Shown here: in pieces, positions 48,197 to 60,025 of the stretch
Position numbering within the stretch: position 1 is the stretch's first letter
Layout of the letters: every line of letters starts with the position of its first letter
Assembly: GCA_019722365.1 (NCBI GenBank)
Contig: JADFUC010001683.1
Location: forward strand, 1,798,001 to 1,862,000
Direction of reading: 5' to 3'
Origin: Lithospermum erythrorhizon
Lineage: Eukaryota > Streptophyta > Magnoliopsida > Boraginales > Boraginaceae
Length of the DNA: 64,000 bases
The notes under the pieces: generated by a model
Database searches by the model: none
The model's input: only the letters and a program-made list of their open reading frames with translations
Told to the model about the DNA's origin: nothing
Position numbers and translations under genes: made by a program

Positions 48197-50354
48197 TTAT
48201 ATGGGGGCTGCACAAGTTGTTCTGAAATGGCCAATCTGGTTGCAACGGCTGCAATGTACAACCCGCTTGTTCCGGCCACGATCCTCTGATCTGACGCGTT
48301 TCTTCCTCGGTCTACCTGGCAGCCTGAGCGATTTAGGTGGGAGGATCAGAACCTCTTCAGCTTGGCTAGCGTTCGGGTCTCCCTCGGACAATTCTTTCCA
48401 CAATGTTTTGTCTGGAATCGGATGAATAGTTTGGGAGTATGCCTTTCGGTATGTGGTAACAGTGAAACAACTCTCAGTAAATCGATGGACATTCTGCCGG
48501 CAGGATAGTAGAGCCGACACTGCATGGGCACAGGGTAGGCCGTACAACTGCCAACCCCGACATAGACAGCAACGATTACGGATATCTACAATATTTGTGC
48601 CCTCGTGTGATATAACCTCGAATTCAGCCTCATTAGCACGGAGTACCTGGTAAGTGCGCGCTCTCTCTAATGCCTCAGCAACAGATCTCTCTGCTGATGG
48701 AACAAGAATTGAGGTCCATTGCATACTAGTCTCTCTGCGTTCATTGAACCAAATCATAAGCTGTCTTCTAATATATTCCATCATCTCTACTACTGGAAGA
48801 CCAGATGCCTCTAGAATCCAAGAATTTAATGATTCAACTATGTTGGCAGTTAAATGACCAAATCTAGTTCCCTCAAAGTAAGCTGTAGCCCATAGTCGAG
48901 GAGGAATACTTCGAATCCAGTAAGCAGCATCCGGTGACACCTCTTCAACTTCCAGTACCTTCGACTCAAATTCAATAACTGTCAAAGCGTGTGCAGCTTC
49001 CCATAATAAGTTGACAAGCATTGTGTTGTTGAACTCCTTGCGGAAGCTTTCACTCAAATGACGCATGCAGAAACCATGAAATGCAGTAGGGAAATTTGCT
49101 TCCACACTGTCAACAATTCCCTTTTGCCTATCTGATAAAATTGTGAGCCTTGGCATGTTTTCTGTGTTGATCTCAAGCAGGTTATGAAGTTCAGAGAGAA
49201 ACCACATCCAGTTTTCATCATTTTCTTCATCTACTACACCAAATGCAAGAGGAAATAAGCCACCATCTCCATCAAAACCAGTAGCAAGTAACAGTGTTAA
49301 GATGAGCCATGAAACGATTAAGTCTGGAGTGAGGGATTTATGGGCATTAAGAAACCATAGATGGCTTCTGAAAGGATATGAAGAGGTGCTGAAAACTATT
49401 ATCATCCAGATGTCCATAAACAGAGGCAATACTTCCTGGATTCGTCCTTTTGATTTGTTCACAATACTGAGGAAGGAGGCAATCTTCAAAGCGAACCTAC
49501 AGCAGCTTCATACACGCCTTTTTCACGCTGGCTTGTTTGTAAGATAATGATCTCATGAGTTTTGTGAATTTCTTCCAGAATCTTTTGGCTTAAACCTGGA
49601 TTCCTCTCAAGTTTTTGCTCCATTGCACTTAGCAACCCACTGAACTGAGGCTTGCTGATGTCCGAGGTGACCAATTCCTCCACAGGTATGGCTGTTGTTG
49701 ATGGTCCTAATTGTAAAAGTAGGCACACCAGGAAGTTTTTAAAAGGGCCAGAGTCTATGGCATCCTTCGTTGTAATAATTTAAAGCAAAACTCAGTTTTA
49801 TCTGATTTAATTGTTTGCATTTCAAAGTGGAGTGCAATTGCTGTGTCCCTCAGAGCCCTTCGACAACCGTGGACATCAGAAAACTCTTGTCCCACATGCA
49901 GCTGATAGTCTGAACTTACTACCATAGTACGCACCTGCAGAACATGTTGACTGGGAGAAAGAATTAGCTGACCATCCTCAAGCCCGATCTCATGCATTTC
50001 TCCAATATTTATTTCCTGGTCCTCCACCAAAGCCAATTCTAAGTTCTCATTTAATTCTTGGTTATCTATAACATCAATTTGATCTTCATCTGATGCCGCT
50101 ATGTTGTTGTTATGCTCATGTAGGATCATTTCCCGATCTTCATTTCCATGTATCTGGTCCACCTCATGTTCAGGCTCCTGATCGCCATTCTCTTCCACAT
50201 TATCCTTTCCTTTTCCATGCAAATCCATCTCAGCATCATGATCAGCTGCCAAACCAAAATCATCTTCATGGTTTTCTTCCAATTCAGAACTTCGGGTTTG
50301 AGTGCTACCAACATCATGGCTATGGCTTATTATACCTGCTATTCTAACAACCAT
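48197..50354 (-). pseudogene. MUG1: MUSTANG-1-like domesticated Mutator transposase, frame disrupted
   Basis: MUSTANG genes are immobile, domesticated MuDR-type transposases; Arabidopsis mug mutants show growth, flowering and fertility defects. The minus strand reads an acidic N-terminus from M at 50,354 (HDAEMDLHG, NQELNENLELALVEDQEI), the FAR1/MuDR-type N-terminal region, the MULE core (LSDRQKGIVDSVEANFPTAF, FHGFCMRHLSESFRKEF, GTRFGHLTANIVESLNSWI), a SWIM zinc finger (CLCRGWQLYGLPCAHAV) and a CCHC knuckle (CSRCNQIGHFRTTC). From about 49,290 to 48,197 the frame is open and highly conserved. Between about 49,800 and 49,290 the homology jumps through several frames (LPGVPTFTIRTI at about 49,720; MEQKLERNPGLSQKI at about 49,600; PQYCEQIKRTNPGS at about 49,450) with stops, and the segment that should carry the first catalytic Asp (DRT) is unrecognisable. 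No terminal inverted repeats were seen. Confidence 0.88.
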
Positions 50355-52782
50355 TATAGTTAAGTATTTTGATCCAAGATCACTTCATGACTTTCCATTT
50401 TCTTCGGCAACCAAAGACTCAGACCTTCACAGATGAAGCAACATGCTGTAAATAAATTACGTGAACATATTAACAAAACAACACACTTGAACCCAAAATC
50501 AAGAAATTAGTATTGAATTAAGAAGCATAACATTTATGATGCACACCAAGTACAACAACTCATCCAATCTCATCAAAACATTACTGAAAACCCAAATGGG
50601 AAATATGAACACAGTCCCACTCTTCATGCTTGTAACATTAAGAATAAGAAAAGCTGAGTCTTCAAATGTTTCTGTGCCAAAATAGTACTAAATGGAATAT
50701 AATCTGAAAATTTTATCTAACCTACTTCAGAAGCATAATTAAACATTATAATGAAATACTCCCTATATAACAATATCAGTCGCATACATTAAATATATTT
50801 TTCAATATTTCGGCTGATATTTCTCAGAATAAAACTCATAAGCATACAATACAACAAAGTGTGGAAACGAAATTAAAGAACAAAAATAACAATTTTCTTC
50901 AGTAAAAAAGGCTCACTTTTCCCTTAAAGAAATAAATCAATTTCGACACCCAAAAGCTCCAACTCTAGCTGTTTCTCCACTCACTGAATTTTCCTTTCAT
51001 CACAAAAAATAAATAATTTAGCATCCAAACTAAAACCCAAATATAAAAAACTAAATATTGATGAACATATCAAACAAAAAAAAATTAAAAATCAGAGCTT
51101 GATGACCAGACATACCCTAGCTTCCAAACAAAGATGGAATCTTTATCACTTCCAATAGCATCTCACTAAGATCTGAGCTGACCCAACAAAGAAAACACCT
51201 CAAAAATAGCAAAAATATGAAAAAGATCAGATTTTTACTGAAATTCAATAGTTTTTTTGGTCCAAAAAAAATATTTAATCAATTGTTCATGAAAAAAGGT
51301 AGAATCTTTATCACTTCCCCTAACATTTCAATAAAATTTAAGCTAACCCAACAAAGAAAACAGCTCAGAAAGAGCAAAAATATGAAAAGGATGAGATTTT
51401 TACTGAAATTGAATGGGTTTTTTTGTCCTAAAATGAAGAAAAAATGATTTTTTGAATTGTTGATGAAAAGGGCAAAATGGAAATTGAGAAAAGTATTTGA
51501 AAATGGCGGGTAGAGGGTTGTGAATTAAAAGAATTAGAGGGGTAGAGGAGAAGAATGGAAGATGAGGGAAAACAGGGTTGAGATGGGAATTACAGCTGAT
51601 TATTGATGATGACAAAAGAGCTGCTTGAGGTTATTTAGGTCAACAAATACTTTACTATCTTCATCTTGTTGGGCTAAATGTGTCTTTTTGCTTCTTGTCA
51701 AATCAAGTTTTTTGGGCTTGTTGTAGCTTGGCAAAGTGAGATCTCAATCCACCTCCAACACATGACCTTCACGTTACTTTGATCGCTATCCGCGCTCCGA
51801 TCGTACTAGACACAAAACTCCCAACTCGATTATCTGTTAGATTGATATCAAGTCACACTAATATTTGGTGAAAATAGATACCCTCTCAATGTTCGGCAAA
51901 AACATGACTCAATACCCTCTCTCTCAAACTAACTAGACTCCGGCTGAAGTAACTAATCGGTTATCCCTACCCGTCAACCTAACTCAATGAGAATACCTGG
52001 GTTCTGGAACTTTAAGAAGAAGAAAAAAGGATAGATTCTCATCAAATTTAAACTCCATATTGGTACTGGCCCCCTATGAGTCCCCAATTAGAAAAAATAT
52101 CTTGAAAAACCAGTATCGGGATTAATCTTACCCCAACCAATTTGCTCCCAAAAATCAAAATTTAATGTCCATTTTGACATAATGTCCACGTAGGACAATT
52201 TTGAAAACATATATGATCGAATGAATCATTTTCAAACATGTGATATAATGATGAACGTTGAAACATGTATTTATCGCATTTCACCTATTACCATATTATC
52301 AACAACTACATTTGCAATGGCCCATCTCCATACCAATTAAATATTTTGTTTGCTTGATATTTAATCATGAAAAATAACCGTTGACAAGCCAAATTTTATC
52401 AACCCAAGCGAAATGAGATTTTTTAAAATATATTTGGTTATAGATTGATGCATATTTGATGGAAAGTTTATTTTACACAGTGATGCACGTATATTTTTAA
52501 GCTTCCTTTCACAAATTATAACCGCATAGATATCCACTTCTATTTCTAATGACAATGTGCAAGATTTTTAAGTAATTACATAGATTTTTAATTTTCCATC
52601 ATTTAGTAACCGTTAATTCCAGTTATATATATGTATATTTATATATAGATTGATGTCGTCAATATTTTACATTTTACCGAAATGGAGATCACAGTACATA
52701 ATTATGTAATGACAATATATATTTCAATAATCAGTTTCTACAACAATGAGGCTGTCATGGACCAATTGACACTAGGCAAAAC
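50355..52782. other. MUG1 upstream region and intergenic DNA
   Basis: Probable 5' UTR and promoter of the minus-strand MUG1 gene, including a tandem duplication at about 51,130-51,470, then AT-rich spacer. No other conserved frame was found. Confidence 0.45.
51130..51470. repeat. Tandem duplication (about 165-bp period) upstream of MUG1
   Basis: Copies begin near 51,130 and 51,299. Both carry GAATCTTTATCACTTCC, then CCCAACAAAGAAAACA, GCAAAAATATGAAAA, GATTTTTACTGAAATT and a poly-T/GGTCC end. They have diverged by substitutions and short indels. The short open frames here are by-products of the repeat. Confidence 0.85.
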
Positions 52783-53956
52783 TAGGGATGTTTTCGGTTT
52801 GGTCGGTTTCGATTTTTTGTGTGAAACCAACTCTATCGGTTTTCTAAATAATAAATCATTTCGTTCGAAATTAATCGGTTTGATTTGTCTGATTAAGGTC
52901 GGGTTTCATGCGTTTCGTCTGTTCGTTCGATCGGTTTTTCGGGGTTTTATTAACAAATAATATAATATAAAAGGTCTATGATTTCAAATTAATAAATATA
53001 TACCTTCAACCACGACACCAATACATGACATAATTGTAGATAGTCGCTTCAAATAATGTTTACTAGCACATTACTAATAGACTTTTCAAATACATGCACA
53101 ATAACGCTGATGGCTCAATAAATTCTGGCATCCGACCTAAACTTCTGACGTCTTTGAGTTCTAATTTCGTAGAACTTACTCTAACCTGTATTTTATATCA
53201 GAAATATCACATTCTAACCTGCCTTGTTTAAGAATTTTTACATTCGTGATTTTTATAATACTATGTAATCGCATTCTTCATCGTTAATTTACAAAAAAAT
53301 ACACGCACAATAATAGAGCATGTATCCAAAACACATTAGTATAGTTTATTAGGCATTGTGCTGCTTCAGACGCTTTAACAAGCATTTCTTTGACTTTGGA
53401 CCACAACTTTTGACTTTGGACTTTACATTATTAGGTACATTTTAGTTAATACGTACCATTTTCTCTCAAAAAAATTCAGTAATGTCAATTATAGTTAATT
53501 TGTACCAATTTATTTAACGAATTTTGGTACACATTCTAATTAATTGCATAGAATAATTTTGGTACTCTTTTTTTGAATTTTTCAATTGTACCATCTTATA
53601 ATGGTTTATTTTATTAATGTGTACCATTTTACAATGAAATTGGATACCTATGGTGATTAATGAACATTAATGAAGCAAATCAATAACGGTCAGTAACCAT
53701 TCCTCATTAAAAAGTAGTATAATAATTTTTTAAAACTTAAAATTTAAATGAGAAATTTAAAAATATCATCATAAATATAAATATTTTAAACAAAGTATAT
53801 ATAATCAGCCTGCCCGGTTTATGCTAAAACCGGTCGATAAATTTTGTCAGTATGATTTTTTTTACCATTTCGGGTTCGTCTCATTTTTTCTCAACCAAAT
53901 CGGTAAAATCGATTCGGTTCGATCGGGGTTTTTTCGCTTGAACCGAAACATCCATA
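52783..53956. mobile_element. Non-autonomous hAT-like element, 1.17 kb
   Basis: Bounded by an 8-bp target duplication with one mismatch (GGCAAAAC at 52,775-52,782; GACAAAAC at 53,957-53,964). Inverted ends read TAGGGATGTTTTCGGTTTGG on the left and, reverse complemented, TATGGATGTTTCGGTT on the right. CGGTTT/TTCGGT/ATCGGT motifs crowd the outer 150 bp at each end, a typical subterminal arrangement for hAT elements. The interior is AT-rich with no transposase frame. Confidence 0.8.
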
Positions 53957-54215
53957 GACAAAACAACTGAAATGTCATATACACAGATGGACCAAAAAAA
54001 CATTTTTTTTGGTTTTGTTTCATGTCCTTATTCTTATAAGGAACTCACAGATTGCAGATTTTACACATTCAATTGAAATTGAAACCAAAGTTACATACAT
54101 ACACAAACCAAACATTAATTAGCTCGATAGATATCGAGGGGGTCTGCTATCACTTATAAATCATGGTACAATCATTAACTATATAAACAAGTGTTGCAGA
54201 TTCAGAAGTATATGT
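53957..54215. other. 3' flank of the Aux/IAA gene
   Basis: AT-rich; probably the 3' UTR of the minus-strand Aux/IAA gene. Nothing else is recognisable. Confidence 0.5.
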
Positions 54216-56883
54216 CTAGCTTCGGTTCTTGCATTTCTCCACAGCTCTTGGTGCTGCAATCATTTTAGTTTAAATTAAATGCAAGATGAAAATTGAACTC
54301 CATTCATGCCGTTCTATTAATCTTAAAGTTTAATAAAAACGATTCTTAAATCATTTTATTTTTTATTATATTAAATTTTTAACTCAAATTTGTGCTGGAT
54401 TATTACCTAGACCAATGGCTTGACCCTCTATTCAGTTGGTAACGAAGTTGACATTCCCGATTAAAAAAAATTGAACTTATCTCAATATTAAACTAGATTA
54501 ATAAAACATGAGCGATGTCCAAAATAATTCTGCATAATTTTTGTGATATTTAGTCTTGATAGTTGAGGGAAAAAAAAGAAGAACATACTCCCATGGAACA
54601 TCGCCAACAAGCATCCAATCTCCATCCTTGTCTTCATAAGTAGGAACATACTCAGAACCATTGATGAGGTCTATCAATTTGTTCTCGTTCATGAAGTCTT
54701 TCATCCCATTTGCCCCACAATCACCTAAATATTTTTTTTCCCAGAACTGAGTAAGATTGAGGGAAAATATGAAAATTGGGTACCAAATAATATAGAGAAC
54801 TTTATTTCCGTCTTTAATCATTATTCTGCATGTATTTTTACCTATGTGCTAGTTTTAGTCATGTTCTGTCTCTAATTAATTTTTTTTCTTTTTAAAAAAT
54901 GGGACATTGACACTATGCGTTTAATTCTACTGCACCTTATCATTACGAGCAAGAATATCCCATGACCAAATCTGACTAATCCTAATTGGCCCCTCAATCA
55001 TTTTTTTTTAAAAAGATCACCCACCCACCGCCTCTCCTTATAATTAATCTAACCTGCATCTATAAAGTCACCTGCGCTTCCTAACCACTAAACTATTCAC
55101 GTTCTCTCGTCCCTCAATCATTTGTATGAAAATAAAATCACTTGACGATAAAACTTAAGGTTTTTAATTTTAAACTATTAAGTGAAGAATCAAATTAAAT
55201 TAAAGAATAATTCTATTTAAGTGAAGGGATATTTGTGAAATTACCAATAGTAAAGGAGCTAAACATTTTGCTAAGAGCTTGAGAGAGTTCTTGGTAGCTC
55301 TTATATATTTTCAAGTCAACTTTACGTAAATATGGTGCACCATCAACACTGACTTTCACAAATGCTGAATTTTGACCCCCAATTTCTGCATTGCTGCCTT
55401 TTTGGACAGATAATATATTCTTTCTAAATGATCTCACTGGTGGCCAACCCACAACTTGAGCCCTGAAAATCCGGTCAAGAAACTTTAATTAATCATTATT
55501 TGTATTATTCCACGAAAAAAAATGAATTCAAATAAATAATAGTTTTAATTTCATAAATGGTTCAAATCAAATAATTGGATGGCTCCACTGAAATAGTAAT
55601 GAACTAATGATAAGGAATACATGTGACTTACAGCTCCAAATGTTGGCCACTAAAGAAATAAGATTCCATATGTTTGTGACAAAAATTAGTTGGCCCTTTA
55701 TTGTTTTCATTACCCCACTAATTTCACTTCTTATTTGTAATCATGATCTTTAGTTATGTTTATATTTTAACACCTTCTGGCCATTTTCTCCACAGTAAAA
55801 TATCTTTTATATTTATTTATTTATAGACTAACAAGATAAAGAGCACTAGGATAATCAAAAAGTTATAGTTGTATAATGATTTAATTATTAAAATATAGGC
55901 ATATTAAATTCTTAATAGTTATGACTAAATAATTTTTGAGACCTTAATAATGACACGTATAACTTTATTTTTAAAATAGTATGTTAATTGTAAATCATAT
56001 TACAAATAATATCCTACCAGCTGAATATCCTTTAAATATACTAAAAAAAAATAATAACTAAAACTAATACGGTTGTCTTCTTGATACGGGCATCATGTGG
56101 TAAATCTAAATCTTATGGGACAGTCTTTTTAGGTGGTTCTAATAACTAATTAGGAGTGATTTGGAGTTCACCAAAATTAACAACTAGCAATTGGAATAAT
56201 AGTTTTCTAGGATCATATATATATATGAACACAGATTATTATTATTTTCACTGTATTCGACCAACTTTTGCAGATTTCCAAGCCTTATGTTAATTCCCCT
56301 TACTTAATCATGATATTTTAGTGACAAACTGACAATAATCTTATACCAGATCTCTAGAGGCTTTCTGGTTGAATTCCATTGAATAGATTTGAGCAACAAC
56401 TCTATTAGTAGTAAAATTATATTGCGGTTTGTTTTTGTTATACCATAAACTCTAAATATTTCGATAACATGATTATTATGAATCGCTAATATGACATATA
56501 ACATTATCAAATTATCTAAAATCTAAAATCTAAAACCTTCAATTATTATTACATGCATGTAACGTTAGTTACAATAAAATTAAGAGGTTAGGTATAATTA
56601 GAGTATTATAAACAATAAAAAGTTACTTGGCAGGTGTATCGGTTGAGCCACCACCGGAGGCGACATTCTCCTCCTTCTCATCAACTTGTTGATCTCTAGA
56701 AGTGGCCAAGTTCAGCTTCAAATCAACAGTCTCAGAGAACCCCCTCTTTCCCCCTTGATTATTATTCTTGGCAGCCGAGTCGCTACCTTCATTTCCATTC
56801 TTTCCTCCAGGCAAGCCTAAGCACAACTTAGTCTCTTCATAATTCAATCGAAAATCATCCATCATTTGAGTAGTGCTTGTCAT
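54216..56883 (-). CDS. Aux/IAA transcriptional repressor (IAA7/14/16/17 type), exon 4 not recognisable
   Basis: Auxin-response repressor: binds ARFs through a PB1 domain, recruits TOPLESS, and is degraded by TIR1/AFB with auxin. Minus-strand exons: 56883-56627 with domain I (LCLGLPG, an LxLxL EAR motif) and [14 protein letters not shown]; 55462-55245 with degron [13 protein letters not shown], the [14 protein letters not shown] basic face and SSFTIG; 54724-54589 with [15 protein letters not shown] and the acidic [16 protein letters not shown]; last exon 54253-54216 encoding [12 protein letters not shown] and stop. The usual exon 4 (about 62 nt, [20 protein letters not shown] in relatives, with the SV40-like NLS) is missing. 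A roughly 50-nt stretch at 54,407-54,457 ends like GCCATTGGTCTAG/GTAATA but is short, out of frame and lacks an acceptor; it could instead be a SINE scrap. With exon 4 the total would be 236 codons. The gene may be damaged or mis-assembled. Confidence 0.85.
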
Positions 56884-58969
56884 ACAAATAAAATTTTGGA
56901 TTTGATTTTGAGTAAATGGTTTTTGGTTATATTTTATGTTGGAGGGAAAATAATAAAGTGGAGAAGAATGTAATAACAGTGGGAGTCTACATGTGATGAT
57001 AATATATAGTGATTTCTTGTCATATAATGATATACCAACTTGTGTTACTTTACATGCTGGAATTTAGGAAACTTGTTTATTAGTCCTAATAAATAATAAA
57101 AATTCATAATCAATTTTAAGTCCTAATAATAACAATAATAAGTCTTTATCAATTTTAAAACTTGTAGTTGCGGTTGTGGTGGATGATGTCGACGGTGGAG
57201 ATGCTGCCGCGTGGGAGATTCCTTTGGTTGGATTGCCTCCAGCTTGTCGGTTGGTGATGTAACAAATGATGTCAATTTGTTAGAGAAATTGGTGAAATGA
57301 ATAATCGTATGTGTGTACTCTTCCTAAGTTCTTACGTAGTATTATTCTAATTTTATGCTCCAAGGTGATATATCAATCGCAGAAAATTTAATATTAAATA
57401 TTAATAACTTCGGTTATTCATACTGTGTGGATTTGATTTTGTGTGTCAAGTCGATTAAAATAAAGTTTCTAATTTTTATTATTTAATGAAAATAATGGAG
57501 AATTAATTTAGGATAATTATTGGCCAAATCAAATATAAAAGACGAATGCTATATAAAGTCTTATAAGTATAGTCCTCCTCTAACCAAATTGTCACGGTTT
57601 ATTTTTCAAAACTCTTTCTCTCTCTAACTAAGAAGTCCTTGTTTTTTCCTCTCCATCTATGTCAATTCAAACCTGCTTTTCTCTCTATTGAAAATGTCAC
57701 TGCCTAAATTGTTTCAAGGTACTCAAAATGAATTGAATTAAGAGTTGCACAAGATCCAACTTGTATTTTTATCTATGTAAATATAAGATTCATGATGATT
57801 TTATTTTATAAATTCAAGATGGACTCATTAAGAATTTAATTTAAAAATAAATTACTGAAGTATTATTTAATAGATCTAAAACTTAATGAATCTAAACAAA
57901 CATAAAGATATCCAACGAGAATTATACATAATTGAAAATAATATTTTCTTTTTACATGGGAAACATTTAAATGATTTTGAAAATCTCAGAAGCAAATTTA
58001 GGGATTTTGGTTTCACCAAATTGATGGATGATAAAGATAAGAAAAGACATTAGATGGTTGCAGATAAAAATTAACATATGTGAAATGAAAGTAAACCTAA
58101 TAATTATGCAAGGTGATATTAGGGTAAGTCATCCAATTTTGAAGATGTTTTCTTTTTGTCTTAGCTACATTGAAGAGAGAATTGAGAAGCTTATTTTAAG
58201 GTGTTTTTTTTTACAAATGAACCAATACCTTGTTTCATGTAAAACTTAGGGACCTTTTGGTAATTTTAATCTAAAGACTATATATAAGTAATTATATTTA
58301 GCATTTACGATATAAAAAATAAGTAAAATTAGTGTGCCCTAACTTTTCAGATTGCCATAGTTATTGAATAACTATCAAATAAATCAACATGACTTATAAC
58401 AATGACATCCATCCCCCAGACCATCAGGCGCACTTGTTGTGCACTTCATATCCTCATCCCAAAGCCTAACGACTTGGACTCTTGTATCATTTGTTTATAC
58501 TTGGTTGGCATACCCGAACCCCTCGAACAGCAACCGATAACGTTCTTTAAAAAATATAATAATGAATACATTTACTTTTAATAATTTATCACTAATATTG
58601 TGAAAGTAACGAGTAACCCAACATCCGCCTCGGTGCTCGACTCTAAACTCGTCCGGAGGTTAACCGTCGGAGTTGAGTTCACTTTATTACTCGACATTCG
58701 AAACAACCGCATAATTACACAACTGGATAAAATATAGGCTTTTGGCCCAAGACACCCCCTCGAATCTGTCTTCAGAATTTTCTACACCCCCTCGAACTAT
58801 TTGTTCTTTGTCTTAGGCACACCCCCGACTCTCCCCGAATGTACCTATATCCGACCAAATACCTAATTCTTACAATACATAAATAAACGACTAGACACCC
58901 CTAAAAATACATAACGCAACGACTCATGCATAACAAATCTAATTATTTTGGTCCCTAATGTTCACACTA
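56884..58969. other. Aux/IAA promoter region and intergenic DNA
   Basis: The first several hundred bases are upstream of the minus-strand Aux/IAA gene. I saw no TGTCTC auxin-response cluster and no coding sequence. Around 58,750-58,840 the phrase ACACCCCCTCGAA occurs twice about 40 bp apart. Confidence 0.4.
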
Positions 58970-59680
58970 AAGATATGACTAAATAACTTCCACCTATTTT
59001 CTTTCTTTTTAACACTCCCACCCCCACCCCCTACCATCACCATACCTGCACCACCAGCCTCAACCATTGGCATCCACCACCACTTCTACCCTCAACCCCA
59101 ACCTCTAGCTCAGATCTGTCCCCTTCTCCGATCTGAAAAAAATAAAATAAAAGTACTTCATAATCATTTCTTGCATCTCAAGTCGCAGTCTTGTACTAAA
59201 ATTACGATATATGTTACTAGGTTTACTGGAAATTTAGATATCTGTGGACGCCAAGTGCATAAGCCATGTCGAACTTCAATGGGATTCCCAGTTATATTAC
59301 CAAAAGCAAAAAGTAATAAGGCTGCTGGTATGTGTTTCACTTCCTGATATTCTGTGAATATTTCCTGTCAAATGGATGATAGGCAATTGACTATTGTAAG
59401 AAGCATAAGAATGTTGTCTGCAAATTAAGGCAGAGTCTTCAAAGAAATCCTCACACTATATCAAAGCACTTGTGATTGGTTTTATGTCCAATTCTAGACG
59501 GTAGGGGCTAAAGCGAGGTGGGGGTGGAGGGTGGTGATGGAGGTGGGGTAGGTGAGAGCAGTGGTGAGTGTAGCAGGTAGGGTAGGGTGGGGGTAAGGTG
59601 GGGGTATGGTGTGTTGGAGGAAGAAAATGGTAGAAAGCTTATTTAGCCTCCTATACTTAATTCCTCATACTTGCCAGCAG
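58970..59680. repeat. Inverted repeat with C-rich and G-rich arms (foldback element?)
   Basis: The left arm (about 58,970-59,120) is C-rich: CACCTATTTTCTTTCTTTTT, CACTCCCACCCCCACCCC, CCTACCATCACC. The right arm (about 59,500-59,680) is its imperfect reverse complement: GGTGGGGGT and GGGTGGGGGTAAGGTGGGGG runs, then GGAAGAAAATGGTAGAAAG and TTATTTAGCC, pairing with GGCTAAATAA-like sequence at the outer edge. About 380 bp separates the arms. Long, decayed terminal inverted repeats of this kind occur in Mutator-like or foldback elements. No target duplication was found. Confidence 0.55.
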
Positions 59681-60025
59681 AGTGATAAAATAAATATCAG
59701 ATTATAACACAATTATTTTACTTTATATTTTACCATTTACTATGATTTTAACAAGATCGCGCCTAAGCGGCTAAACTATAGGGGCATGTAAAATAGTATA
59801 GGTCTGTCCATGGACCTGCTCACAAGAAAAATAGTTCATACCATATAAAAATAGACGATAACAGTTGACGTGTGTAATAGTTAGGTGTCTCGGCCAAAAA
59901 TCCTAAAATATAGTCCCTATATTTGGCCATCCAGACCATCTCGTCATGCACCACCATATTGGTTAAAACTAAGAAAACATTAAGAAAGACATAGCCGCCC
60001 AAGAGAAATCGAAAGAAGCAATAGA
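59681..60025. other. bZIP promoter and leader
   Basis: Sequence immediately upstream of the bZIP start codon, moderately AT-rich with no coding signal. A purine-rich GAGAAATCGAAAGAAGCAA leader precedes the ATG. No binding site can be assigned with confidence. Confidence 0.4.

Noticed and set aside
50093..50363. Open frames on both strands rich in His/Pro or Trp/Met
   Set aside because: Out-of-frame readings of the acidic N-terminal part of the MUSTANG-1-like gene.
54407..54457. Exon 4 of the Aux/IAA gene
   Set aside because: Only its last 15 bases fit; it is too short, out of frame and lacks an AG acceptor. The opposite strand also resembles a tRNA/SINE A box (TATTCAGTTGGTAACG).
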